Of a stretch of 64,000 bases of DNA, positions 33,690 to 42,554 are shown in pieces. Position numbers and translations under genes: made by a program. Positions within the stretch are counted from its first letter, which is position 1, and each line of letters opens with the position of its first letter. The DNA is from Thermomicrobiales bacterium (GTDB lineage Bacteria > Chloroflexota > Chloroflexia > Thermomicrobiales > CFX8), in NCBI GenBank assembly GCA_037045155.1, contig JBAOIG010000005.1, positions 248,001 through 312,000 of the forward strand, written 5' to 3'. The notes under the pieces were generated by a model that worked only from the letters and a program-made list of their open reading frames with translations, was not told where the DNA came from and searched no databases.

Positions 33690-35029
33690 GCGCGCGCCGA
33701 ACAGTAGCGGACAACGATCTCGAATAGCGCTTTGGTCGCGAAGAGCAGATTGTCGATTGCCACCCGCTCGTCGTGATTGTGAGCGCCGTTCATCTCCGCC
33801 ACGGAATACGGCGCCGGGTTGAAGCCGTAGACCTTTACACCGGGGATCGACTTGGCGTCGGTGCCTCCGGAAACGAGGAACGGCGCGACATCCGACCCAG
33901 GGTCGACATCGCCCATGACGGCGCGGATCGTGTCGAAGAGCGGCGAGGCAGGATCGGCCTCGATGCCCGCGGCGCCACCACTGCCAACAATCGCGACTTC
34001 GTCGCCAAGAAGTTGCTGAACCTCGGCGCGGAATGCGTCGGGATCCTGCCCGGGGAGGATGCGACCATCGACATCGCAGTCCACCTCGCCGGGGATCACG
34101 TTAATGCGATGGCCACCGTGGATGATGGTCGGGACGGCGGTATTGCGGGTGGTCGCGCGGAGCGAGAGCTTTTCGAAATCACTGAGCGGCAGGCGATTGA
34201 GATTGTCCCAGGTCGGATCAGCCAGGATCTCATCGACAACGCTGCCGCGATCGCCGAGCGCAGTCTGGAAGGTCCTCAACATCATATCGACCGATGACGT
34301 CATGACCGTCGGGAACGTATGCTGAGAGAGCTTCACCAGCGCGCGGCCCATCCGGAGCATCGCGGTGTCGTCGCGCGGGACGGAGGCGTGGCCCGGCTCG
34401 GCGCGGGCGACAATCCGCATTCGTGCGCCACCCTTTTCGCCGGTCTGGCAGAGGTAGAAGCGCTTTCCGGCGATCTCGATGGCGTTGCCGCCGCCCTCGT
34501 TGATCGCGACCTCGGCATCGATCAGGTCGCGATGGTTCTCCCACATCCAGGTTGCGCCGTACCGGCCACCAGCTTCCTCGTCGGCGAACGTGCACATAAT
34601 CAGGTCACGGTCGAGCGTCAGGCCCATTCGCCTGATGAGGAGCATCACGAGCAGCTCGGAGGCTACGAGGTTCTTGGTGTCAACTGCTCCGCGTCCCCAG
34701 ATCATCCCGTCGGCGATGTCGGCGGCGAAGGGCGGATGCTGCCACTTGTCGGCCTCGACGGAAACGACATCGCTGTGGGCCATCAGCATCAGCGGCCGGC
34801 CCTTGCCCTCGCCCCCGATACGGGTCACGAATGAGGCGCGGCCGGGATCGCTTTCGAGGATGTGAGAAGACAGTCCCACCGTAGAGACCACATCACGCAG
34901 ATGAGTTGCGACCTGAATCTCGTTCCCCGGCGGATTGACCGTCTCGAATCGGATCAGATCCTGAAGGTGGGTTGTGACTTCGTCACGCACGCTGTCCCAG
35001 TTGACCTGGGCGCTGATTCCTGCGGACAT
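33686..35029 (-). CDS. M20/M25/M40-family metallo-hydrolase
   Basis: A 447-residue zinc hydrolase: LMAHSDVVSVEADKW (zinc His), GRGAVDTKN (bridging Asp), FADEEAGG (catalytic Glu pair), dimerisation domain about 195-320, and the last zinc His in MNGAHNHDERV. Related to ArgE/DapE-type deacylases and carboxypeptidases; substrate not predictable. ATG 35029 has GGGAGG seven bases upstream. Second M20 gene in the window, only distantly like the one at 5761. Confidence 0.92.
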   Translation of the reverse strand: MSAGISAQVNWDSVRDEVTTHLQDLIRFETVNPPGNEIQVATHLRDVVSTVGLSSHILESDPGRASFVTRIGGEGKGRPLMLMAHSDVVSVEADKWQHPPFAADIADGMIWGRGAVDTKNLVASELLVMLLIRRMGLTLDRDLIMCTFADEEAGGRYGATWMWENHRDLIDAEVAINEGGGNAIEIAGKRFYLCQTGEKGGARMRIVARAEPGHASVPRDDTAMLRMGRALVKLSQHTFPTVMTSSVDMMLRTFQTALGDRGSVVDEILADPTWDNLNRLPLSDFEKLSLRATTRNTAVPTIIHGGHRINVIPGEVDCDVDGRILPGQDPDAFRAEVQQLLGDEVAIVGSGGAAGIEADPASPLFDTIRAVMGDVDPGSDVAPFLVSGGTDAKSIPGVKVYGFNPAPYSVAEMNGAHNHDERVAIDNLLFATKALFEIVVRYCSARA

Positions 35030-35170
35030 GAGCTTTCCTCCCTTACCGAACGATCGTCGGGGGCATGGTACGGTGTGCGGTCGGACGCGGCAACCGGGAT
35101 GCTTTGGCCTGAGGGAAGAATAGCGCGCCGGCCAGCGGTGAGCGGCTGGCCGGATGGGAATAGAGCCCGG

Positions 35171-35695
35171 TCAGGCAGTCTCGACGTCGCGGACAACGCC
35201 AGGCGCGAGGTCACCGGAGGCGAGGTCCTGCTCGCGCTCCTGTCGGGCGCGCTCGATCGCTGCCTCAGCGGCCTCCTGGCCACCGAGATGCTTCTCGATG
35301 AGCTCGTCGAAGCCGAAGACGATGTCAACCTGCACATCTACGTCGGCCCATTTCTCGACGAGATTCTCCAGGCGACTCCAGTAGATCTCCTCGCCGCCGC
35401 CGGCCTTGAACTCCCACGCGGGCCGGACCTGGATGACCAGATTGCGGTCCGGATCGTAGGCGCAGAAGATATGATCCACTTCGATATGGTATTTGCAAGC
35501 GGGGCAGTAGGCGTGGTGCATCGCCTTGCGCAACATGCCCTCGCGGCCCTTCGGATCGGTCCCGAAGTTGACGAAGTTGGCGACGACCGGTGACCAGGTA
35601 GCGCGACAGTTCGGGCAGCGCAACTCGGTCTCGGTGTACGCGGTCTTCAGTCGTTCCTCACGATCGGTGGCCTCGGCAGTCGTCTGGTCGTTCAT
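35171..35695 (-). CDS. CpXC-domain zinc-binding protein
   Basis: A 174-residue protein. Two Cys pairs, LRCPNCRATW near residue 26 and AYCPACKYHI near residue 63, with a beta-rich remainder (HIEVDHIFCAYDPDRNLVIQVRP), match the CpXC domain, a small zinc-binding fold of unknown function. Length is normal for it. Ends with a charged helix (AAEAAIERARQERE). It is 26 bp from the following same-strand gene, but no function link is clear. Confidence 0.75.
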   Translation of the reverse strand: MNDQTTAEATDREERLKTAYTETELRCPNCRATWSPVVANFVNFGTDPKGREGMLRKAMHHAYCPACKYHIEVDHIFCAYDPDRNLVIQVRPAWEFKAGGGEEIYWSRLENLVEKWADVDVQVDIVFGFDELIEKHLGGQEAAEAAIERARQEREQDLASGDLAPGVVRDVETA

Positions 35696-35721
35696 TTCTC
35701 AGTTCTCCAAGTGTTGGTCCG

Positions 35722-36738
35722 TCAGCAGCGGGGCGTCTCATTCACGCCCGATCCATCGCCGCGTTCAAGCAGTGCCCTGAATATATCAAGCGTGCGGGTT
35801 GGATCGCCGGGGCGAGAGCCACCCGCAGCAGGTGAGCCACGCAAAGGGTCGAGCAGCGCCATGGCCACCTCGCGAACGTCCGGGTGGGGGCTGAGCAGCG
35901 CGGCCTCGGCGGTGATCGGGTTGCGATGGCGCGCATAGAGCAGATCGGCAGCATCGTGAGCGAGGCGCTCGTCCGGATGAACGACGAAGACACTGAGCAC
36001 CTCCGCAATGGCGCTCGTCGGCATACTCGTCCCGATCGCGAGAAGCGCGCTGCGCCGAAGCTGGATCGGCACAGCTTCATCCGCCAGCAGCGCGATGGCG
36101 CGGTCGAACGTGCCGCTGGTGGCAGCGCGCAGGCCGGTAAGCCAGGCGACCCCACGCACGCTTTCATCCTCGTCGGCAACGAGTGTGTCGAGGTTGTCGA
36201 CGATCACCGCCGGGGCAACTTCGGAGAGAAACTCAACTGCCGCGCCACGCGCGGCCGGCGAGCAGCCGGCCAGTGCTACTTCAGCGACACTGACGCGACG
36301 CTCGTCACCCAGACAGTGCTCGTCAATCGGGTCGAGGACCAGGATCGAGAGTGTCGTCTCGCCGGCCTCGCCCATCACGACGCGTTTCGCGAGGCGAATG
36401 AGTCGGTCCGGATCACTCGCGAACCGTCGCCACATCGCGGAGGCGGCCGGCCCGACCGCCAGGAATTCGGCGCGGGCATCGAGATCGTCCAGCGAGGCTA
36501 GCTCAACGACACGATCCAGAGAGGTGTCGCGGCGGCGACCGACGAAGTCGTCCGGCCAATCGAGGAGCCGCGCGGCCAGCACCGGGTCCAGCGCCGGCCA
36601 GCTACGGAGCCAGCGCCGGCCGCGCGGATCGCCGATCAATCCGTCAATCAGGGCTGTCCAGTCGTCCTGGGCAACCATCGCGGGATCGACCGGTTCGCCG
36701 GCAACCACCCGCCCAACGATATCGTCGATCGACCGCAT
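35722..36738 (-). CDS. HEAT-like repeat protein, hypothetical
   Basis: A 338-residue helical protein with repeated pairs of helices, for example SVAEVALAGCSPAARGAAVEFLSE, DEDESVRGVAWLTGLRAA, DEAVPIQLRRSALLAIG and HPDERLAHDAADLLYAR, as in HEAT/PBS-lyase scaffolds. No catalytic residues apparent. The frame runs upstream into queF antisense-free sequence, but ATG 36738 gives MRSIDDIVGRVV and lies 10 bp after the queF stop. Confidence 0.65.
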   Translation of the reverse strand: MRSIDDIVGRVVAGEPVDPAMVAQDDWTALIDGLIGDPRGRRWLRSWPALDPVLAARLLDWPDDFVGRRRDTSLDRVVELASLDDLDARAEFLAVGPAASAMWRRFASDPDRLIRLAKRVVMGEAGETTLSILVLDPIDEHCLGDERRVSVAEVALAGCSPAARGAAVEFLSEVAPAVIVDNLDTLVADEDESVRGVAWLTGLRAATSGTFDRAIALLADEAVPIQLRRSALLAIGTSMPTSAIAEVLSVFVVHPDERLAHDAADLLYARHRNPITAEAALLSPHPDVREVAMALLDPLRGSPAAGGSRPGDPTRTLDIFRALLERGDGSGVNETPRC

Positions 36739-36748
36739 CGTATGCCGG

Positions 36749-37138
36749 CTAGGCGCGATCGGGCGCTGAGTAGGTCGCGGTAACCGTCGTGTAGAGGCCA
36801 CCACGCACGTTGAACTGACCGATAACGGTCGCCTCACGCGGGGCGATCTTGTTGACGACTTCGTCCAGTATCTGGTTGGTGACCGCTTCGTGGAACGCGC
36901 CTTCGTTACGGAACGACCAGAAGTAGAGCTTGAGCGATTTGAGCTCAACACAGAGCTGATCTGGGATGTACCGCAGGGTGATCTCGGCGAAGTCGGGCTG
37001 GCCGGTGACCGGACAGAGGCAGGTGAACTCCGGCGTGTGGATCTCGATGGTGTAGTCGCGCTCGGGGTTCGGGTTGGGAAAGATCTGCAGCTCGTTCGCG
37101 GCCGCAGTCGGGGTTGCGCCAAGCAGGCTGGATGACAT
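36749..37138 (-). CDS. queF: NADPH-dependent 7-cyano-7-deazaguanine reductase
   Basis: Reduces preQ0 to preQ1, the last free-base step of queuosine synthesis. The 129-residue protein is the short, unimodular type: catalytic Cys in FTCLCPVTGQPDFAE and the NADPH-binding signature ELKSLKLYFWSFRNEGAFHE. ATG 37138 has AGGAGGTG about ten bases upstream; the ATG at 37177 lies upstream of that site and is less likely. No other que genes and no preQ1 riboswitch seen here. Confidence 0.95.
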   Translation of the reverse strand: MSSSLLGATPTAAANELQIFPNPNPERDYTIEIHTPEFTCLCPVTGQPDFAEITLRYIPDQLCVELKSLKLYFWSFRNEGAFHEAVTNQILDEVVNKIAPREATVIGQFNVRGGLYTTVTATYSAPDRA

Positions 37139-37265
37139 CGGGGTTCGCACCTCCTGAGAGTCAATCGAATACGACATAAGGATACATCGGGGATGGGGGA
37201 TGAGGCGGATCAGGCGATTCTGGTCGCGCTCATCCCTTGTGCCTCATCCCTCATCCCGCCTCGCG

Positions 37266-38765
37266 TCATGCCTTACGAACGAGCCCGTGATACCAGAATG
37301 GAACAGTCCCGCGAACGCCGTCGGACCATGACCAGCCGGTGAGCTCCGTGCGGTAGGGGAGGTGCTCACCATGCTGGAGGAAGGGAACACGAGCGATATC
37401 GGCAGCCAGGGCATCCTGGAGGGCGCGATAGTGGCGGCCCCGCTCGGCACGATCGACGGTGGCGCGGCCGGCCAGGAAGGCGGCATCGACGGCAGCGTTG
37501 TGATAGCGCATGGTGTTTCGCGGACCATCGGACGCGAGGAAGCTCGCCATGAGCTGCGGGTCGGGGCCGATGTCGCCGCTATCGAGGATCAGATCGAAGT
37601 CGCCGGCCTCCTGGAACCGCTCTTTCCAGCCAACCGGATCGACGGACTCGATCTCGGCAACGATCCCGATGCGGGCGAGCTGCTCGGCCATGATGTTCGC
37701 GGCGACGCCGTAGTGCGAATAGAGCGAGCGATAGGCGAGGCCAACGCGGAATCGAACACCGGCGTCGTCCCGCCGATAGCCAGCCTCGTCCAACAGACGC
37801 TCAGACTCGGCGGGGTCGTATCCGGGCGCAACAGCATCGGGATTGAATGCCCAGTCCACCCGCTCCAGGTAGTAGTGAGAGGGCGCCGTCGCGAGCGAGC
37901 AGACGCCGTCGGCAATCGGCCCACGGTCTATGGCGCGAGCAATTGCCTCGCGGACGCGATGGTCTTCGAACATCGGCTTTTGCCAGTTGAACGCGACGAA
38001 GGCAATCGAATTACCCGGGTGGAACATCACGTCGACGCCGGGCTTGGCGCGATACTCCTCGACCTGCTGGCAGGGAACATCCTGGACGACGAAATGGACC
38101 TCGCCGGCCTCCAGCAGCCGAAAGGCGTCGTCGGTGTCGGGGATGATCCGGTAGGTGATGTGTTCGACGTATGGCCCTTCGCCAAAGTAGTCAGGGTTCG
38201 CGACGAGCTCGATACGCTCGCCAGGGACCCACTGCTCGAAGCGGAATGGGCCACTTCCGACGGGATCGAAGTTGTGCGGGTTCGTGGCCCAGTCGGTTCC
38301 GTCGTAGAGGTGCTTCGGCAGGATGTGGGTGAAGACGAACGCGCCAAGCTGGGCCAGAAAGGCTGCGTTGGGCGCCTTCAGCCGGCACGCGACGGTGTGG
38401 TCGTCGATGACATCGACGGTGTCAATGTCCTGGAGCCAGGAGAGTCCGTGGTAGCCGTGCTTCAGCACTTCGGAGTAGGTGTAGGCGACATCGTGGGCAG
38501 TAACGGGTGTGCCGTCGTGCCAGCGGGCGTCACGGTTGAGGTGGAAGACGTAGCGAGCGCCACCGTCGAGGATATCCCAGGAATCCGCAAGGTCGGGGTG
38601 AATGTCACCGCTCTCGAAGACATCGAGAACGACGAGTCGACTGTAGATATTGTTCGCCGCGAAGTAGCCGCCAGCGCCGGTGTAATTGCGCCAGACTTCG
38701 TTGAAACCCTGTGCATCGAACGGCACCGCAACGACGAGATGCCCCTCGGGGTTCGCGTTGGCCAC
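37266..38765 (-). CDS. SBP_bac_5-family solute-binding protein without signal peptide
   Basis: A 499-residue homologue of oligopeptide-binding proteins: DLADSWDILDGGARYVFHL, DARWHDGTPVTAHDVAYTY, GSGPFRFEQWVPGERIEL, VREAIARAIDR and LLDEAGY are all family landmarks. It starts at GTG 38765 directly with MANANPEGHLVVAVPF, and the codon before the preceding one is an in-frame TGA, so no export signal can be added. Either it is cytoplasmic or exported by another route. AAGGA lies nine bases upstream of the start. Confidence 0.85.
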   Translation of the reverse strand: MANANPEGHLVVAVPFDAQGFNEVWRNYTGAGGYFAANNIYSRLVVLDVFESGDIHPDLADSWDILDGGARYVFHLNRDARWHDGTPVTAHDVAYTYSEVLKHGYHGLSWLQDIDTVDVIDDHTVACRLKAPNAAFLAQLGAFVFTHILPKHLYDGTDWATNPHNFDPVGSGPFRFEQWVPGERIELVANPDYFGEGPYVEHITYRIIPDTDDAFRLLEAGEVHFVVQDVPCQQVEEYRAKPGVDVMFHPGNSIAFVAFNWQKPMFEDHRVREAIARAIDRGPIADGVCSLATAPSHYYLERVDWAFNPDAVAPGYDPAESERLLDEAGYRRDDAGVRFRVGLAYRSLYSHYGVAANIMAEQLARIGIVAEIESVDPVGWKERFQEAGDFDLILDSGDIGPDPQLMASFLASDGPRNTMRYHNAAVDAAFLAGRATVDRAERGRHYRALQDALAADIARVPFLQHGEHLPYRTELTGWSWSDGVRGTVPFWYHGLVRKA

Positions 38766-38843
38766 CAGTCAGTCCTTCCTGTCCGAGCAAGTCCGTCGGG
38801 AAGAGCGTACAGGGAAACCGGCCGGCTGACGAGAGGCCCGGAC

Positions 38844-39560
38844 TCAGGCCGTCATCACGGCAGGAGTCACGTGGGCAAGCATGCTGAGCTGGAGCCAGGT
38901 CGGGAAGGCATGCTGGAGACCCGACGGGTCGTCGATTTCGATTGAGTGGGCCCGGAGGGCTGACCCAATCTCCTGATGGCCAACCCAGACGCGATGGAGC
39001 GTCATCGTGTCAGCGGTGATCGCCAGATCGACATCGAATCCCGGGTCGGTCACACAGACTGACGCCCCGGAGCGCTCGAGCAACAGCCAGTAACGCCGCG
39101 AGGAGAGACCGGTGAACTGGATCTCGACGACAATCCGCCGCGCAGGGAGAAGGTCGAGGCTGATGCGACGGTGCATATCCCACATCAACAGATCGACGTC
39201 GATATCTTCCGGCTGAATCTCGCGGTTCATCCAGCGCGCTCCCCATGCGCCGAGCATCTGGATCACGTCGAACAGCTCTTCGCCAGCGGGGGTGGGGACG
39301 TACTCAACGATGCGGCCGCCGTGCGTCGCGTGACGCTCGATGATGCCGTCACGCTCGAGCGATTTCAATCGTTGGGACAGAACGGAGCGCGAGATCCGCG
39401 GCAAGCCGCGTTCGAGCTCGTTGAAGTGACGGCTGCCGAGGAGGATCTCGCGCATGATCAGTGGAGTCCACCGCTCGGCGAAGACCTCGGCCGCCTTGGC
39501 GACCGGGCAGAACTGACCGTATCCGGGCATCGACGTAACTCCAATCGACGATCCGGTCAT
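38844..39560 (-). CDS. HxlR-family regulator with C-terminal SCP2-like domain
   Basis: A 238-residue transcription factor. The winged helix (about 15-105) reads FCPVAKAAEVFAERWTPLIM, LERGLPRISRSVLSQRLKSLERDGIIER, the HxlR pattern including the redox-type Cys near the N-terminus. Residues 125-235 resemble an SCP2 sterol-carrier-like pocket that may sense a hydrophobic ligand. ATG 39560 is used; the frame extends to 39710. Divergent from an acyl-CoA dehydrogenase gene, its probable target. Confidence 0.85.
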   Translation of the reverse strand: MTGSSIGVTSMPGYGQFCPVAKAAEVFAERWTPLIMREILLGSRHFNELERGLPRISRSVLSQRLKSLERDGIIERHATHGGRIVEYVPTPAGEELFDVIQMLGAWGARWMNREIQPEDIDVDLLMWDMHRRISLDLLPARRIVVEIQFTGLSSRRYWLLLERSGASVCVTDPGFDVDLAITADTMTLHRVWVGHQEIGSALRAHSIEIDDPSGLQHAFPTWLQLSMLAHVTPAVMTA

Positions 39561-39700
39561 CTCATTCCCAGTATGCGACAGCAGCGCAATACAGCGGGGT
39601 TCGAAGATCGAACTGGTCGAGTCCGCAACCGGGGGGCAATCTGAGATCAGTTGCAGACAGGCGCGGGAGTGGCCGCGCCCGACCGAGCAGGAGGCATCCG

Positions 39701-40915
39701 ATGACGACAATGGTCAACCGTGCGACGGTGTCCGGTGAAATCGTTCCATTTCGCCCGACGCCACTGGAGGCCGGAGACGATCGTTTCGTCGAGCTGGCGC
39801 GGGGGCTTGCGGCGGAGTTCGCAACCCGCGCAGCAGCGCACGATCACGAGAATACGTATGTCGGTGAGAACTACGACCGGATGAAGGCGTCCGGCTACAC
39901 ACGACTCGGAATCCCGGAGCCGCTTGGAGGGCTTGGCGCGTCGATGCGGCAGGTCATCTACGCACAGGCCGAGCTTGGAACAGGGTGTGGATCAACCGCC
40001 CTCGCAATCGCAATGCACTTGTACAGCACGCTGGCCTTGAGCTATCGCTGGAGACACGGCGCGAGTGACGCTGGCGCGGCGTTGAAGAAGATCGCAGGAA
40101 ACAACCTGATCCTGATGACGAGCGGCGGATCGGACGGGATCTACCCCTCAGGTACGGCGACACGGATCGAGGGCGGCTACCTGATTTCTGGCCACAAGGT
40201 GTTCTGCAGTCAGGTTCAGGGAGCGGATCTTATCACTACGATGGCGCGATACGACGACCCGGAAGACGGGCCGATCGTGCTGATGATGGCGCTGCCGATC
40301 CGCCAACCCGGAATCGAGATCGTCGAGACGTGGGACACACTCGGCATGCGGGGCACGCAGAGCCACGATCTGACGCTGACCGACGTGTTCGTGGCAGACG
40401 AGCAGATCTCGGCGCGGAAAGCATGGGGACGAAATGACGCGCCGCTCCGCTCGGCACTGGCGCACTTTGCACCGACGGTGGCGGCAGTGTATTGGGGCAT
40501 CGCGGCTGGCGCGCGGGATGAGGCAGTTCGAGTGATCGCTGGTCGGCGTGGCCCGGCCGGCGCGGCGGTGGAGAACCCGATGACACAGCGGCAAGTAGGG
40601 CTGATGGACACAAAACTTCGAACTGCCTGGTGGGCGCTGGCCGGCGCGCTAACGGAGCTGGGCGATGACTTTCCGCTCGACGAGCGCACGGTGAACACGG
40701 TCGTGGTCGCGAAGCGAGAGGTCGTGACTGCCGCATCCGATGTGGTGAACCTCGCGATGTCAGTCACTGGCGGAAGCGCGTATTTCCGGCGCTCACCGAT
40801 CGAGCGTGCCTACCGGGATGCGCGGGCTGGTGAGTTTCATCCGCTGACACCGGAGAAGACGCTGCTCTACGCTGGTCGAACAGCGCTGGGCCAGGATGTG
40901 AACGACATCTGGTAG
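39701..40915 (+). CDS. Acyl-CoA dehydrogenase-family flavoprotein
   Basis: A 404-residue enzyme of the FAD-dependent acyl-CoA dehydrogenase family. Landmarks: YTRLGIPEPLGGLGASMRQV, GCGSTALAIAMHLYS, LMTSGGSDGIYPSGTATRIEGGYLISGHKVFCS, DTLGMRGTQSHDLTLTDVFV and the C-terminal helical bundle with SVTGGSAYFRRSPIERAYRDAR. The TLGMRGTxS motif and HP-type end (FHPLTPEKTLLY) also fit flavin-dependent monooxygenases/desulfurisation enzymes of this family. ATG 39701 has GGAGG upstream. Likely controlled by the divergent HxlR regulator. Confidence 0.88.
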   Translation: MTTMVNRATVSGEIVPFRPTPLEAGDDRFVELARGLAAEFATRAAAHDHENTYVGENYDRMKASGYTRLGIPEPLGGLGASMRQVIYAQAELGTGCGSTALAIAMHLYSTLALSYRWRHGASDAGAALKKIAGNNLILMTSGGSDGIYPSGTATRIEGGYLISGHKVFCSQVQGADLITTMARYDDPEDGPIVLMMALPIRQPGIEIVETWDTLGMRGTQSHDLTLTDVFVADEQISARKAWGRNDAPLRSALAHFAPTVAAVYWGIAAGARDEAVRVIAGRRGPAGAAVENPMTQRQVGLMDTKLRTAWWALAGALTELGDDFPLDERTVNTVVVAKREVVTAASDVVNLAMSVTGGSAYFRRSPIERAYRDARAGEFHPLTPEKTLLYAGRTALGQDVNDIW

Positions 40916-40997
40916 CGCGCGGGTTGAGGGCAGGTGATCACCGATCGGAGTCCCCTCCGCCTGTCACTGCCTGCCGGCAGAGCGGGATCTCCCCTAT

Positions 40998-41303
40998 GCT
41001 CGACCGTGCCCAGCCAGGGGAGATCCTTCGGCTGCGGCCTCAGGATGACAAGGTGCGGGGAGGCTGCCAACCTGACAGTTCATGCTAGTCGATACACTGA
41101 ATGCTCCGACCAGCGTGATGTGTCCTGTACTGTGGTGCGACAGCTACCACCGCTCGTTGTCATTCCGAGCCGCAGCGAGGAATCTCCCCTGGCTGGATAC
41201 AGTCGAACGCAGGGAGATCCTTCGGCTGCGCGGGCGCCCTCTGGGCAGAGGATGACAAGGTGCGGGGAGGCTGCCAACCCGACACTTCATGCTAGTCACT
41301 GTA
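40998..41303. repeat. Tandem intergenic repeat array, left part
   Basis: No gene in this stretch. It holds one partial and one full unit of a repeat whose phase can be followed by an 'end' sequence (GACAGTTCATGCTAGTC at 41074, GACACTTCATGCTAGTC at 41281). Inside each unit are two long complementary arms, 41157-41189 and 41213-41258, able to form a large imperfect hairpin; versions of these arms (TGTCATTCCGAGCC.. / ..AGGATGACA) are repeated along the array. 40916-40997 shows nothing else. Confidence 0.8.
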
Positions 41304-41395
41304 CTCAGTACAGCGACTAGCATGAAGTGACTTGTTGGCACAGAACTGGCTGATGGGATGCAACGCAGTTGTGTGCACCAGCGGGAGGGTCTGGC

Positions 41396-41857
41396 ATGAG
41401 TAATAAGCAACACGTGGTACGGCTGACGGCAGCGGAACGAACGGAATTGCGCCAGCTCATTGAGACAGGGTCCGCCCATGCCAGGCGCCTTAAACGCGCC
41501 CGCATCCTGCTCAAAGCCGATGCCAGTATCGCCGGACCACGGTGGACCGATGTCCAGATTGCGGAGGCACTGGAATGCAGTCCCCGGACGGTCGCGCGAC
41601 TCCGGGAACGATGCTGTCGTGAGGGTCTGGCCGCCAGTCTGGGGCGACGTCCCTCGACACGGGTCTATCGGCGACGCTTTGATGGCGCAGCGGAAGCCCG
41701 GCTGACCACGCTTGCTTGTAGTCCTGCACCAGCGGGTGCTGCCCGCTGGACGCTGCGCTTGCTGGCCGATACCGTGGTGGAGCAGGAGATTGTCCCCCAG
41801 GTGTGCCCGGAGACGGTCCGCATGACACTTAAAAAAACGTCCTCAAGCCGTGGCTGA
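41396..41857 (+). CDS. IS630 transposase, ORF A (helix-turn-helix part)
   Basis: 153 residues from ATG 41396 (GGGAGG upstream). It contains the DNA-binding half: LTAAERTELRQLIETGSAHARRLKRARILLKAD and WTDVQIAEALECSPRTVARLRERCCREGL, a helix-turn-helix, then the linker typical of IS630. It stops 20 bases after a run of seven A (41831-41837, codons AAA AAA ACG). A -1 slip there gives NVLKPWLKRSWCLSGKPDAG and joins ORF B. Confidence 0.88.
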   Translation: MSNKQHVVRLTAAERTELRQLIETGSAHARRLKRARILLKADASIAGPRWTDVQIAEALECSPRTVARLRERCCREGLAASLGRRPSTRVYRRRFDGAAEARLTTLACSPAPAGAARWTLRLLADTVVEQEIVPQVCPETVRMTLKKTSSSRG

Positions 41858-41907
41858 AACGCAGCTGGTGTCTGTCCGGGAAGCCTGATGCGGGATTCGT
41901 CGCAGCC

Positions 41908-42546
41908 ATGGAAGATGTGCTCGACGTCTATGCTCGACCGATCGACCCACTGCGTCCACTAGTCTGCTTTGACGAGAGTGGCAAAGCACTCCGGGGCGAT
42001 GTCCGTCCCAGTCAGCCAGCTGGACCCGGTCACGCGCTGCGGGAAGATCCGGCCTATATCCGCCACGGCAGTGCCAACCTCTTTCTCTGGTGTGCGCCCC
42101 ATCTTGGACAGCGAGGCATCACCGTCACCGAGCGGCGCACCCGGGTCGACTGGGCCGTCGCCATGCGCCATCTCGTCGATGAGGTCTTCCCGACGGCGGA
42201 GCGGATCGTGGTGGTGCTCGACAATCTCAACATCCATGCCGACCACTCACTCTATGCGGCGTTCCCGCCCCGGGAGGCAAAGCGCATTCGCGACAAGCTG
42301 GAACTGCATTACACCCCCAAGCATGCTTCGTGGCTGAACATCGCCGAACTGGAGTTTAGTGCGCTGGTGCGCCAATGTCTGGATCAGCGCATCCCCACGC
42401 CGACGGACTTGCAGCAGGCGGTTGATGCCTGGACAACCCGGCGCAACAGCCGCGCCAAACCGGTGCAATGGCACTTCATGGTGGAGCACGCACGCATCAA
42501 ATTGCGCCGGCTGTATCCGGTCCCTGAACTGGACACTTCATGCTAG
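41908..42546 (+). CDS. IS630 transposase, ORF B (DDE catalytic part)
   Basis: 212 residues from the internal ATG; translated mainly as the continuation of ORF A after a -1 frameshift at 41831-41837. The catalytic triad is intact: first Asp in LVCFDESGK, second in VVLDNLNIH, Glu in LNIAELEFSAL. Ends at the right inverted repeat. No stop interrupts the -1 phase between the slip site and ATG 41908, so the element could be active. Confidence 0.9.
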   Translation: MEDVLDVYARPIDPLRPLVCFDESGKALRGDVRPSQPAGPGHALREDPAYIRHGSANLFLWCAPHLGQRGITVTERRTRVDWAVAMRHLVDEVFPTAERIVVVLDNLNIHADHSLYAAFPPREAKRIRDKLELHYTPKHASWLNIAELEFSALVRQCLDQRIPTPTDLQQAVDAWTTRRNSRAKPVQWHFMVEHARIKLRRLYPVPELDTSC

Positions 42547-42554
42547 TCGCTGTA

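Larger units (their letters stand above)
41304..42552 (+). mobile_element. IS630-family insertion sequence
   Basis: Ends are 19-bp perfect inverted repeats, CAGCGACTAGCATGAAGTG at 41311-41329 and its complement at 42534-42552. TA dinucleotides flank them (41309-41310 and 42553-42554), as expected for TA-targeting IS630 elements. Removing 41304-42554 restores an exact 195-bp period in the surrounding repeat array, so the insertion may really start at 41304 with TA at 41302-41303. One transposase is encoded in two overlapping phases. About 1.24 kb, typical for IS630. Confidence 0.88.

Noticed and set aside
36739..37164. N-terminal extension of the HEAT-like protein up to 37164
   Set aside because: That stretch is the out-of-phase shadow of queF, whose catalytic motifs are unmistakable.
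38766..38771. Another selenocysteine UGA just before the signal-less solute-binding protein
   Set aside because: The TGA lies inside the ribosome-binding region before GTG 38765; no coding pattern or signal peptide appears upstream of it.
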